Source: Sphingomonas paeninsulae (GTDB taxonomy: Bacteria > Pseudomonadota > Alphaproteobacteria > Sphingomonadales > Sphingomonadaceae). From it: a DNA stretch of 64,000 nucleotides. Below the pieces are notes generated by a model. The model was not told the DNA's origin, did no database searches, and saw nothing but the letters and a program-made list of their open reading frames with translations. Below are positions 37,903 through 46,790 of the stretch, one piece after another. The stretch is from the NCBI RefSeq assembly GCF_003660165.1, contig NZ_CP032828.1, positions 744,001 to 808,000 on the forward strand, in the 5' to 3' direction. Numbering within the stretch: the first letter of the stretch is position 1; each line of letters opens with the position of its first letter. Made by a program: the position numbers and the translations under genes.

Positions 37903-39293
37903 AGCGGATTGCCGGCCTACTGACGCTTGCCCTGGCAGGATGTACTGCAGTGGGACCAAATTATCGGTTGCCGAACCTCGCTGCCGTTAACAAACCGGCG
38001 GCCACGGGAAAGTTCGCGAGCGGTAGCGAGAAGGCGTTTGCCGAAGTTCCGCTGCCTGATCACTGGTGGCAGCTTTACGGCGACAGTCGGCTCGACGGTT
38101 TTGTAACCGAGGCGTTGGCGGCGAACACCGACCTGCGCGCGGCCGATGCGAATTTGCGCCGCGCCGATGCCGTGGTCACAGAGGTCGCTGCGGGGCGTAG
38201 TTTGTCGACATTGCTTGGTGGCGGGACGTCGCTCGACCGCCTCTATACGACGGGCGGTAAACTGCCCGGAAAGCTCGATTATAATTTGGGTATTTCGCTT
38301 GCCTATCCGCTTGATCTTGCGGGCCGCATCCACCGCGCGATCGAGGCTGCACAGGGCGATGCAGAGGCCGTTACCGCCGCGCGCGACAATGTGCGCGTGA
38401 TGGTCGCGGCCGAAACCGCGCGCAGCTATGCCGCAGCGTGTATGGCCAACGTGGTGCTGGCAGCCAACAATCGCGTATTGACCTTGCAACGCCAGACATT
38501 GAACGTGACCCAGCGATTGCAACGTGGCGGACGCGGGACCGCCTTTGACGTAACACGCGCGCGCAGCGCGGTGGATCAAAGCGAGGCGCTTATCCCGGCG
38601 GCGATCGCGACGCGCACGGCCGCGCTCTATCGTCTGGCGACGTTGATGGGCCGCGCGCCTGCGAACTATCCAAGGGATGTCGAGACTTGCGCTCGCCCAC
38701 CGGCTTTGACTCGTCCGTTGCCGATCGGGGACGGTGCCGGGCTGATCCGCCGCCGTCCCGACATCCGCGCGGCTGAACGTGCTCTGGCGGCGGCAACCGC
38801 ACGAATTGGCGTGGCAATGGCATCGCTGTTTCCCGATGTCTCTCTCGGCGGATCAGCAGGGTTCATCGGACCACTGTCGTCTCTGGGTTCGGGCAATGCG
38901 TTTAATCTGAGCCTTGGGCCGTTGATCAGCTGGAGCTTTCCAAATCGGCCCGTCGTGCGAGCGCAAATTGTGGAAAGCGGTGCCGCCGCAGACGCGGCGC
39001 TTGCTCAGTTCGATTCGACAACTTTGGAGGCCCTGCGTCAGGCAGAAACCGCGCTGTCGGCCTATGCACGCGAAGGTGACCGCAACGCATCGCTGACGCG
39101 CGCGCTGGCAAGTGCAACGACCGCAGCCAGCCAGGCCGGTCGACTTTATACCTTTGGGCGCACCGACTTCCTTTCCCTCCTCACTGCCCAGGCCGTTTTG
39201 ACCACAGCGCAGGCAAATCTCGCCGCATCGGACGCGCTGCTGATCGATCGGCAGGTCGATGTATTTAAAGCGCTTGGTGGGGGCTGGCAGTGA
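37899..39293 (+). CDS. NodT-family outer-membrane efflux lipoprotein
   Basis: A 464-residue TolC-like channel. The signal MKRIAGLLTLALAGC contains a lipobox (LAGC). The family's opening AVGPNYRLP and PLPDHWWQLYGDSRLDGFVTEALAANTDLRAADANLRRADA are typical of NodT/OprM. Later motifs ETARSYAAACMANVVLAANNR and IRRRPDIRAAERALAAATARIGVAMASLFPDVSLGGSAGF close the second helical repeat. It is the last gene of the marR-led operon (ATGA overlap) and completes the tripartite exporter. Confidence 0.92.
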   Translation: MKRIAGLLTLALAGCTAVGPNYRLPNLAAVNKPAATGKFASGSEKAFAEVPLPDHWWQLYGDSRLDGFVTEALAANTDLRAADANLRRADAVVTEVAAGRSLSTLLGGGTSLDRLYTTGGKLPGKLDYNLGISLAYPLDLAGRIHRAIEAAQGDAEAVTAARDNVRVMVAAETARSYAAACMANVVLAANNRVLTLQRQTLNVTQRLQRGGRGTAFDVTRARSAVDQSEALIPAAIATRTAALYRLATLMGRAPANYPRDVETCARPPALTRPLPIGDGAGLIRRRPDIRAAERALAAATARIGVAMASLFPDVSLGGSAGFIGPLSSLGSGNAFNLSLGPLISWSFPNRPVVRAQIVESGAAADAALAQFDSTTLEALRQAETALSAYAREGDRNASLTRALASATTAASQAGRLYTFGRTDFLSLLTAQAVLTTAQANLAASDALLIDRQVDVFKALGGGWQ

Positions 39294-39540
39294 GTGCTTG
39301 TCGTCGATGGTGCCCCCGAACGGGCGGCCTTATCGTTTAAGTATGGTAAAAGGGCTGGTGATGGACCGATCCCTTCGATCGCGGTGGGGCGACGCTACCA
39401 TCAGCACTTTGACCTCCACGGAATCAATAGGTGAGCCGTCTGGCGCGCAATGGGGACAGACTTGCGCACACGAGCAACCCAAGAGGGGGCCTACAAGGTA
39501 TTTTCTCGACACCTCTCGCAGCGGTCTCCAAAGGCGTCAC

Positions 39541-40485
39541 ATGCTCACCGTCGCCCCAATATTATTCGTGCTGATGTGGTCGACCGGCTTTGTCGCCGCA
39601 CGCGCGACAGTACCACATGCCGCGCCCGAGTTGATCCTCGCCGTTCGGATGCTGCTCTCTGCTGCGCTACTCGGAACGCTGGTGGCGTTCGCGCGCGAGA
39701 GCCTGCCGCGAGGCAGGCAGCTGGCGCTGCACCTGGTGGCGGGTGTGCTGCTCAATGGTGTCTACCTGTGCACCAGTTGGTGGGCAATCCAGCGCGGCAT
39801 GCCTGCCGGCATTATGGCGCTCCTCGGCGCGCTGCAGCCGCTTGTAGTTGCAGTCGCCTCCTTTGGTCTGCTCGGCGAACGATTGGTGGCGCGCGCCTGG
39901 ATGGGACTGGGTATTGGACTTGTCGGCGTTGCGTTAGTGCTGGCACCGCTGTTGATGCACGGCGGGCACACTGCGGTGCCATTTGTCGTGGCCGCTGCCG
40001 CGGTGGCATCAATCGTTGCCATGGCAGCAGGCACGATGATTCAGCGCGGATCGATCTGCGGCGACCCGATGCGCATTTCGGGTGCAGTGCAAAATCTCGG
40101 CGGCGCGATCGTTGCCACCTTGGCGACGGTCGCGATCGGCGACTATCGCTGGGATGGCGCCTTGGCATTATGGCTGGGGCTTGGCTGGTCGGTGCTTGTG
40201 CTTTCGGTCGGCGCGCTATCGTTGCTGGTGTGGATGACGCGCCACCACGGTGCGACGCGGGTTAGCGTGCTGTTGCTTTTGGTGCCGCCGCTGGCGGCTG
40301 TAGAGGCGTGGATCCTGTTCGGTGAGCGACTGGTGTCGGTTCAACTCGTCGGCTTTGCTCTGGCGCTGGGAGGAGTGTTGCTCGCGCGAATGAAGATGAC
40401 GCGCCGCACTTTAGGCGCGCCTGTCGTTGCAGATCAGGCAGATGAACAGCGCCAGCCTATTACTCCTGCCACAGGGATTTATTGA
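39541..40485 (+). CDS. EamA/DMT-family transporter
   Basis: A 314-residue inner-membrane protein with ten predicted helices in two EamA halves. It starts at the ATG at 39541 (MLTVAPILFVLMWSTGFVAARATVP, the family's first helix); the open frame to 39259 overlaps the preceding gene and is not family-like. Motifs include APELILAVRMLLSAALLG, the end-of-half GLGIGLVGVALVLAP and LLLVPPLAAVEAWILFGERLVSVQLVGFALALGGVLLAR. Substrates of this family range from amino acids to drugs, so none is assigned. It is 250 bases past the outer-membrane factor and probably a separate transcript. Confidence 0.85.
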   Translation: MLTVAPILFVLMWSTGFVAARATVPHAAPELILAVRMLLSAALLGTLVAFARESLPRGRQLALHLVAGVLLNGVYLCTSWWAIQRGMPAGIMALLGALQPLVVAVASFGLLGERLVARAWMGLGIGLVGVALVLAPLLMHGGHTAVPFVVAAAAVASIVAMAAGTMIQRGSICGDPMRISGAVQNLGGAIVATLATVAIGDYRWDGALALWLGLGWSVLVLSVGALSLLVWMTRHHGATRVSVLLLLVPPLAAVEAWILFGERLVSVQLVGFALALGGVLLARMKMTRRTLGAPVVADQADEQRQPITPATGIY

Positions 40486-40715
40486 CCTTCTTGCTTCGTT
40501 TACGTTGCCGCAGTTTCACTCAGCAACGTCGGGCAGATAGCGTCGCCCGGTGCTGCTCGACAGCAGCAATTCTCCGAACCAATAAGGGCCGCTTTCCAGG
40601 ATATCGAATGCAACGGCATGGAGCGTAAAGCGGACAAAGTACTTCAGTTTTAGGCGATACACAGATCGTTCATGTGAATAACGCGAGATGGCAACTTCCA
40701 CTTGGGAGAATGTAA

Positions 40716-40877
40716 ATGCGTATGTTGAAAATTGTTGGCTTGTCGATCGCTGCTGCTGCCACGCTGACGGCCGGTATCGCTCCGGCAGTAGCCCGCCCCA
40801 ATCATAAGCCACACAAGGTCTGCAAGGTCGAGCGTCATCATGGTCACGCGCAGCGCGTCTGCCACTGGGTCCGTTGA
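40716..40877 (+). CDS. Short secreted His/Cys-rich peptide
   Basis: A 53-residue ORF with a well-placed GGGAGAA five to seven bases before its ATG. It has a clear Sec signal peptide (KIVGLSIAAAATLTAGIAPAVA, cut after AVA). The mature part is about 27 residues and basic, with four His close together (KPHKVCKVERHHGHAQRVCHW) and two Cys about 13 residues apart. The Cys pair may form a disulfide in the periplasm and the His cluster suggests metal binding. This type of small peptide is common near the end of sphingomonad genes in my recollection, but I cannot name a family. Confidence 0.6.
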   Translation: MRMLKIVGLSIAAAATLTAGIAPAVARPNHKPHKVCKVERHHGHAQRVCHWVR

Positions 40878-41011
40878 ACTATCGGGTGCCCGGTTCAAGC
40901 CGGGCGCTTCAGAGTGCGCCGATCCGGCGAATGACCACAAACTGGTCAGAACGTGCGAAAAGTTGGTTTGGGATTCCGTCAGGGTTGTGACCGGTGTATG
41001 CTTTCATCATA

Positions 41012-41415
41012 GCGTATATCGATGATCATGCGCGGGATCAGATGCTGCTCTTGCCGACAGTAGTCGATGATTATGTAGCAGCAGATAACCGGTTCGGTTC
41101 ATCGAAGCATTTGTCGATGAGCTGGATTTGAAGGAAACAGGCTTCCTTCGATCGCGACCCAAGACGACCGGTCGCCCCGGTATGATCCGGGCGATCTGCC
41201 CAAGCTTTACCTGTACGGCTATCTGAACCGGGTTCGGTCGAGCCGGCGTCTGGAAGCCGAAGCGGTCCGCAACTTCGAAGTCATAGGGCTGCTGCGTGGG
41301 ATCCGGCCGGACTTTAAGACCATCGCCGATTTCCGCCGCGACAACCGGGGTGCCTTAGAGGCGGTGTTCCGGTCGTTTGTACTGCTGTGTCGCCGGCTCG
41401 ATCTGTTCGGGTGCG
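41012..41415 (+). pseudogene. IS1182-family transposase remnant (5' part, two frameshifts)
   Basis: The plus strand encodes AYIDDHARDQMLLLP, then (frame change near 41090) PVRFIEAFVDELDLKETGF, then (frame change near 41180) YDPGDLPKLYLYGYLNRVRSSRRLEAEAVRNFEV and IRPDFKTIADFRRDNRG. This is the standard N-terminus of IS1182-type transposases. Homology ends near CRRLDLFG at about 41412, so the catalytic core is missing. Both breaks are consistent with loss of one base in a short C or G run. Confidence 0.8.
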
Positions 41416-41826
41416 CTAATCGGGGGTGCCGAAATGCGGACGAATTTGAAAACGGACCGTCTGTTTTTCGGACGTCGGCGCGGCAGCTTGAAAGCGGAAT
41501 GTCCGACTTTGGTAATCGAGAGTCAGCTTGTGTGAAGGGTTTCGAGCGCTTGCGTACAAAAGCCTCCAATGCAGGAACCCGCGGGCCGCAAGAGCGGTGT
41601 TATGGGGAAAGAGGATTTTGGTTGGTCTTAGTCGTGCTACGCGCGGCGCGGCTGCGCGAGCGGAGGGTGGCGTAACCGGGTGTTTTGGACACGAACGATG
41701 GGCCCATGCAGACTATCACGGTGGAACATTGGGTGATCGGCGCAACGTCCCCGGGACCGGGCACGAGCGATCCCATTGACCGTCGCGTGGTAATCGCGGT
41801 CATATTGCCGAGCGGTCCATGCCGGG

Positions 41827-42351
41827 TCATGGTGCCAGCTCCCGGGCTTGTGCGGTCGATTGCGGCGGTGCGCGCGGCTGACACCAGCGGGCGAAGGACT
41901 CGATGATCGTCATGTGTCCACCGCAACATGGGCATGGTGAACGGGCGTCGGCAGGCGCGTCGGGTTCGGGATCGTCTGTTGGTAGTGGGACGGCCAGCAG
42001 CGTGCGAGCGAGCGCGAGGCTGTCTTTGCGCGCCGGCTTGGCATAGACAACCCATGGCTTTTTTCTGACCGGCGCAATGTGACGCAAGAAGGCGCGACGA
42101 TCGGACCAATGCGCCATGCTGCCGTAAAAACGTAACTTGTCCGCGCCGTAGAGCGCCAGCAATCGGGTAAGGAACAGACGGCGGAACAGCTTGCCCAGCA
42201 CGCGCACCGGCAGGAGGAAGGCGGGACGCGAAAATATCCAGCGCGTGCCATCCGGAGCAATGCCACCGCCCGGCACAATCATGTGCACGTGGGGGTGGTG
42301 GGTCAGTGCCGATCCCCAGGTGTGATGCACGGCGGCGATGGTATCCCGCAA
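41827..42351 (-). pseudogene. IS91-family transposase remnant
   Basis: An open frame of 174 codons with the IS91-type core HPHVHMIVPGGGIAPDGTRWIFSRPAFLLPVRVLGKLFRRLFL and the zinc-finger-like tail PCPCCGGHMTIIESF. The segment between WVVYAKPA and the tail, which normally carries the ARYTHRVAISN region, is missing, and the N-terminal part is cut off at 42351. It is therefore a double deletion derivative. The element terminus probably lies between 41570 and 41827 but cannot be placed exactly. Confidence 0.75.
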
Positions 42352-42372
42352 TTTTACGGTTTAGCAAAATGT

Positions 42373-42459
42373 AGGATATCCTCATTTTAGATTTGATAAT
42401 GCCCAGTCGAGATGTAGTATTTATCCCACATATTTTTAATAGTATAATTCGTGGGATAA
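42373..42459 (+). promoter_or_regulatory. AT-rich promoter with inverted-repeat operator before the nucleotidyltransferase gene
   Basis: TATAAT at 42443-42448 lies inside a perfect 9-bp inverted repeat, TTATCCCAC (42421-42429) and GTGGGATAA (42451-42459). The right arm ends three bases before the ATG at 42463. The arms bracket the -10 and probable start site, as an autoregulatory operator would. A separate perfect palindrome AGGATATCCT lies at 42373-42382. The region is much more AT-rich than its surroundings. Confidence 0.55.
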
Positions 42460-42462
42460 TCT

Positions 42463-43473
42463 ATGACGATCGTGACATCATATACCGACGAGCAGGCGCG
42501 AGCCCTCATCAATGTGAGGCAGCGTTATGAGGTGTGGATGGACGTTGAACGGGAACTTGCGCAGCTTCCCTATGATCTGCGACGAAAAGTAATCAGCGGT
42601 CGCGCCTATCTTTATAAAATTCACGATCGTGGTGGAAACGGAACAAGCCTTGGGCCGTGGTCAGACGACAACGAGGCACTTTTCGAAACGTACCGCTCCA
42701 AAAAGCAACAGGCCAAAGTTCGCCGGGAAATAAGCAAGGCCGCGCTCGATGAGTCCGGTCGCCTGGCCCGTGCTTTGCGGCTGCCAATGCTGGCCAGCGC
42801 TGCAGGACCGATCCTGCGTGAGGCGGACCGGCGTCGGCTCCTTGGGACAACAGTGCTCATCGTGGGCACAAACACAATGGCGGCATATGCCAGCGAGGCG
42901 GGTGGAATTATCCGGACCATGCCTGACGAAACCGAAGATTTAGACATGGCCTGGACCGAGAGCGATATCAACGCAAACAACGATCAGGTCCTCTGGCAAC
43001 TCCTGAAAGCGGTCGATCCCACCTTTACCGTGAACACAGAAAGGACCTTTCAAGCGCGCAATGCCAAGGCCTATGAGGTTGAAATCCTCGTTGCACCTTC
43101 CAGGGCCGCCACTATGGCCCGAACCGATCGTCCGCGACCAGTTCCATTGCCTGAACAAGAATGGCTGCTTGAGGGCCGGTATGTTGATCAGGTTGTTATC
43201 TGTCGAGACGGAAGTCCGGCGCGGATCGTCGCTCCAGATCCTCGATGGTTTGCGCTTCAGAAGCTGTGGATGTCGGAGCAGTCCAAACGTAATCCCTTGA
43301 AGCGGAGCAAGGACTGGAAGCAAGGCCTGCTGTTGCTCGACGCTATTGCTGAGGCCATGCCGCATTATCTACTCGATGCGGAATTTGAGGCGAGACTGCC
43401 GGGCGAGCTTGCACCATATTTTGTGCGCTGGCACGATCAGCGAAAAATTACACACGCTCCGGCCTGGAGGTAA
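42463..43473 (+). CDS. GSU2403-like nucleotidyltransferase-fold protein
   Basis: A 336-residue soluble protein. The first 110 residues are helical and basic (LYKIHDRGGNGTSLGPWS, ending in a helical RSKKQQAKVRREISKAAL). Residues about 130-190 look like a nucleotidyltransferase core: VLIVGTNTMAAYASEAG in place of the usual hG[GS] motif, followed by a metal-binding-type TEDLDMAW with Asp159 and Asp161. A third acidic position may lie in AYEVEILV. The C-terminal region (WFALQKLWMSEQSKRNPLKRSKDWKQGLLLLDAI) matches the helical part seen in AbiEii-like and GSU2403-type NTases. I recognise this as the GSU2403 family, whose function is unknown. It is the only intact ORF in the decayed island, has no obvious partner gene, and its promoter carries an operator-like repeat. 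Confidence 0.75.
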   Translation: MTIVTSYTDEQARALINVRQRYEVWMDVERELAQLPYDLRRKVISGRAYLYKIHDRGGNGTSLGPWSDDNEALFETYRSKKQQAKVRREISKAALDESGRLARALRLPMLASAAGPILREADRRRLLGTTVLIVGTNTMAAYASEAGGIIRTMPDETEDLDMAWTESDINANNDQVLWQLLKAVDPTFTVNTERTFQARNAKAYEVEILVAPSRAATMARTDRPRPVPLPEQEWLLEGRYVDQVVICRDGSPARIVAPDPRWFALQKLWMSEQSKRNPLKRSKDWKQGLLLLDAIAEAMPHYLLDAEFEARLPGELAPYFVRWHDQRKITHAPAWR

Positions 43474-43852
43474 GAAGGGCAGGGGCCATCGAGTTGTTGC
43501 CAAAGTGCTGAATTTCGAACGAGGCTTCGTGCCCGTTTCGCGGATGACACGTGGGCTAAACCGCTTGGGCGCGCGCATGAATCTGCTTCAAGATGGCGGC
43601 TTTGCGATCGGAAACATCATCGGACATGATTCTGGAACAGGGAACGAACGAAATTGTAACGCACGTCCTTCAAGACGGTTAGCCAGGCTTTACAGTAGGT
43701 TTTATGTGACTCTCTTGCGATGCACCGGCGAATACCATGAGACTGTTGAGGCGTAATTGGCTTAGGCGATTGCGCGAACGCACGCATCGCCCTTATGTCA
43801 TTAATAAAATTTAACATAACATATATTATCGGACTTGATGTATGTAAGCGCT
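43474..43852. other. Island stretch with no recognisable gene
   Basis: About 380 bases after the nucleotidyltransferase gene. No frame shows motifs I can name. The last 50 bases (43800-43850) are strongly AT-rich and lead into the ISNCY end. Confidence 0.4.
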
Positions 43853-43900
43853 AGATAGAAATGTCACAGTTGCGCAAGATAGAGATGTCTCACTTGGGCT
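43853..43900 (+). repeat. Tandem 24-bp repeats at the left end of an ISNCY-type element
   Basis: AGATAGAAATGTCACAGT (from 43853) and AGATAGAGATGTCTCACT (from 43877) are imperfect direct repeats spaced 24 bases. They sit 34-81 bases before the transposase ATG. Repeats of this kind are typical transposase-binding sites at the end of ISNCY-type elements. Confidence 0.55.
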
Positions 43901-43933
43901 ACCGTGCCCTCCGGCTGTTCGGAGGTATTTGGC

Positions 43934-44200
43934 ATGGCGGTGTTGCATATGAGTACCGAGGAGCTTTCGCGGGTTGAGACGTTGATGCATGTGGTTTCAG
44001 GTCGCATGACAGTTATCGAGGCAGCAAGGCTGATGAGCGTCAGCCGCCGCCACGCCCATCGATTGTTGACGCGTTACCTTGATGACGGATCATCCGGGCT
44101 TTTGTCGCGCCGCCGTGGTCGACCAAGCAACCGGCGCTTGGATGACGCCATCAGAGACCAGAGAACGAGGAAGACCGGATCGTCTTCGTCGGTCGGCTAA
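43934..44200 (+). pseudogene. ISNCY-type transposase, N-terminal fragment
   Basis: The ATG at 43934 has GGAGGT upstream. The encoded start MAVLHMSTEELSRVETLMHVVSGRMTVIEAARLMSVSRRHAHRLLTRYLDDGSSGLLSRRRGRPSNRR is the helix-turn-helix region of ISNCY-family transposases. Homology stops soon after GRPSNRRLDDAIRD at about 44160 and the frame ends at 44200, so the integrase core is absent. The right end of the element was not found. Confidence 0.75.
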
Positions 44201-44359
44201 GTCCTATCACCACCGATCGTCAAACGAACAAGGCGGTTCCCCTCCCCCAGTTGTTGTTGGAGAAATTGCGCAGTTATAGCGCCGGCAACGCCCTTCCGGC
44301 GGACGCCGTCGTCGTCAAGCGGTAATGGACACCAGGCGGGGGCGGACGAAAGCCCCGTC

Positions 44360-44830
44360 CTATACCTGAACCACCGCGCCCTCTTGTCCGGCCGAGGCGC
44401 GAATGGCCTCAATCACCTTCATGCCCGCGATGCCGTCGGCGAATGTCGCAAGTTTTACCGGCCCCGGAGGTGAGCCGCCCTCAATCAGCGACCGGAAATG
44501 CAGGCAAAGCTGGGAATAGGGAGCCAGTTCCGCGGTCGTCAGGCGTTGCCATTCGGCGCTTTGCTGGCGAGGGTCGTTCCGGCATTCGATCGGGGCAGGG
44601 AAAGATCGGCGGGCAATTCCAGTTCGCGTGTTTCCAACCTGGTCGCCAACCCCACTTTGTTTCCTTCGGTCCAGATCGAACCTTCGGTGCCGGCGACACG
44701 GAAAAAGCTGGCTGGACCGCCTATGGCACCGCCGGTCTGCTGAACGGTGCCCTCGGCCCCATTGACGAGCCGCATCCGGATTACGAAGGAATCCTCGACG
44801 TCAGGCGCACCGGTTGAAACCTGAGGAAGC
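44360..44830 (-). pseudogene. Gfo/Idh/MocA-type oxidoreductase, C-terminal fragment (frameshifted)
   Basis: The minus strand has STGAPDVEDSFVIRMRLVNGAEGTVQQTGG, the C-terminal domain of Gfo/Idh/MocA proteins. After a frame change near 44555 it continues as SAEWQRLTTAELAPYSQLCLHF and ends TFADGIAGMKVIEAIRASAGQEG. The NAD-binding N-terminal half is missing; the sequence joins a LysR fragment at about 44820. Confidence 0.7.
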
Positions 44831-45238
44831 GCAGCGCTGCGCGGCACGCGATTATCTCGCCCGACGTGGAACGCCACACCATGTGTCCGAGCTTGGCCAA
44901 CATGAATGCCTGGCCGGCACCGCGACAGCCTGGCACTTCAAGGTGGGCGACGAGGAATTCTTCCATCGCCCGCGCGGCCGATGGCGCTGCAACAGCGGAA
45001 CCGCTGTCGTCGATGCGGCGCTGGCGGGGATGGGTATCTGCCAGCTGCCCGAGTTCTATCTTTTGCCTATATCGACTCCGGTGAACTGAATCCGGTGCTC
45101 GATGACTTCCAGCCGGACGAGGAGCCGATATGGGCGGTCTACCCGCAGCGGCGGCATTTGCTACCGAAGATCAGCCGGCTGGTCGAAGCGCTGCGCGACG
45201 AACTGCCAGCCGCGATGGGAAACTCGCGGGACAGTTGA
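44830..45238 (+). pseudogene. LysR-family regulator, C-terminal fragment (frameshifted)
   Basis: The plus strand encodes the LysR effector domain: RDYLARRGTPHHVSELGQHECL, AVVDAALAGMGICQLPEFYLLP, then, after one base is lost at about 45066, YIDSGELNPVLDDFQPDEEPIWAVYPQRRHLLPKISRLVEAL. The DNA-binding N-terminus is absent. The domain is cut at about 44830, where it abuts the truncated oxidoreductase. Confidence 0.75.
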
Positions 45239-45361
45239 AAAATGGCACGGCAGCGAGATCGTTTTAGGCGACCAATGGGTTGCCTCGCAAAGAGCTTCGC
45301 TGCCGCACCACTTCTGCAGAATATCCGTTCATTCTATCGGGACGTCAGCAAAGCATCTCCG

Positions 45362-46589
45362 CTATCCAATTTTTGCCATGAGTCGACCCGCCGCCCCCTG
45401 TTCTGCCGCCAGGTTGCGATTGTAGGCCAGCGGCATGCGCGGCGACTTCCACCGCAACGCATCCATAATCCCCACCAAATCCTCGCCGCTGGCAAATAGG
45501 TCCTGGTTCAAGTCCACCCGCGTCGAATGCGCGCTGATCCCCTTGAGCAGTCGCGCAAGATCGTCCGTTGTCAGGTCCGCCAGCACGCTGGAATCGAATG
45601 CCCGCTGGATCATCGACTGGTAGATCGGCCCGACCGACGCGGGATGAGGTGCCGCCTCTCCCACGTCATATTCGACCCGCGCCGGCACGGCGGGTTTCGA
45701 CAGCGTCTTGCGCAGGTCCAGGCCTCGCGACCCGAGAGGCTGTCGAGCCGGCAGCCGCGCACTGTGGGACGCGCCTTGTAGCGACGGACGTGACGCGGCG
45801 GAACACCGGCCCCGCTTCGATGCCGGCTACCTCCAGCCAAGCCGCGATCGCGCGAACAGTGCGGGGGCTCAGATAGGCGGTCGCCCCCTCCCCTCCTGAT
45901 CACCTTTGGTGCGCGGGATGCTCAGCAGCCGCGCGTCCGGATCGATCGCCTCAAAGATATGCTCGACCTCGATCGCCACCAACTCGGAGGCACGAAGACC
46001 GGTGTCATAGCCGGCGGAGAGAAGCGCGCGATCACGAAAGCCGGGCAGATCTTCCGCGCAGCTTTCCAGGAGCGCCCGCACATTGAGCCCGCGTGGCTCG
46101 TCGCGCTCGACATTGCGCACCGGCCCTTTGAACCGCAGCGGCCGCGCCTGTTTCTGCGCCGTGCCAAGACGGCGACGGATCGCCTGCAGGCGCAGCTTCA
46201 CCAGCGAGGCCGGCGTCGGATCCTTCAGGTCGAGCAGGAGGTGGATTTTGGCGATCGAGGCCTTGTAGCGGCCGAGCGACGCTGGCTTACTCTCCTTCTC
46301 CGCGCGCATCGAGATAATCCGCCACGATCTCCGGGGTTGCGGGGAGCGATATGCGGTTGTGGCGACGGCACCAGAAGTCGAACGTCTCAAGGTCGGACTT
46401 GAGCGCACGGATGCTGTGCGGCGAAGACGCGGACTGGTACGCAGCGATCAGCGGCTCGATGACGACGATGCGCTCGACCGCGCGCATGTTCACCACCGCC
46501 CAGGAAAGATCGTCAGGCGACACCATCAGCGCTGGCGCCGTTTCCCCCGCAATCAGGGCGTTGTCCTCGAGGTGCGCAGGGTTATCCAT
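45362..46589 (-). pseudogene. Tyrosine recombinase (site-specific integrase), multiply frameshifted
   Basis: Fragments in several frames line up as one integrase. In order they are: the N-terminal SAM-like domain (SPHSIRALKSDLETFDFWCRRHNRISLPATPEIVADYLDAR); KPASLGRYKASIAKIHLLLDLKDPTP; the catalytic part with the first Arg in DRALLSAGYDTGLRASELVAIEVEHI; an LSPRTVRAIAAWLEVAGI piece; and a C-terminal ISAHSTRVDLNQDLFASGEDL with His-x-x-Arg. I count at least four frame changes, several of which are single-base losses in G runs (for example the C4 run at 45890-45893 on the plus strand). The start at 46589 lies 33 bases from a long inverted repeat. Confidence 0.8.
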
Positions 46590-46621
46590 CGGCGGTGAAG
46601 CTCACTTTATAAAGAGAGATC

Positions 46622-46665
46622 AAATATGGACCCGTGATAAGGGCAATTATCACAGGTCCATATTT
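46622..46665. repeat. Long inverted repeat next to the integrase start
   Basis: AATATGGACCCGTGATAA (46623-46640) and TTATCACAGGTCCATATT (46647-46664) pair with a single C-A mismatch around a 6-base loop GGGCAA; one further A-T pair extends the arms to 19 bases. It lies between the integrase start and the TonB receptor 3' end. No long T-run follows on either side. Confidence 0.8.
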
Positions 46666-46790
46666 TGACCGTATAAGGATGGTAAACTAACGATTCTGAT
46701 TGAACATCCTGAAATAATCAAATCCCAGGCAATGGCGGTGGGCCCGTTACACAACCCTGAAGTTGCGGATAAACAACTGGCCGCCGGGTG

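Noticed and set aside
46622-46665. Integron attC or rho-independent terminator
   Set aside because: No attC core sites (GTTRRRY) flank it and no long U-run follows.
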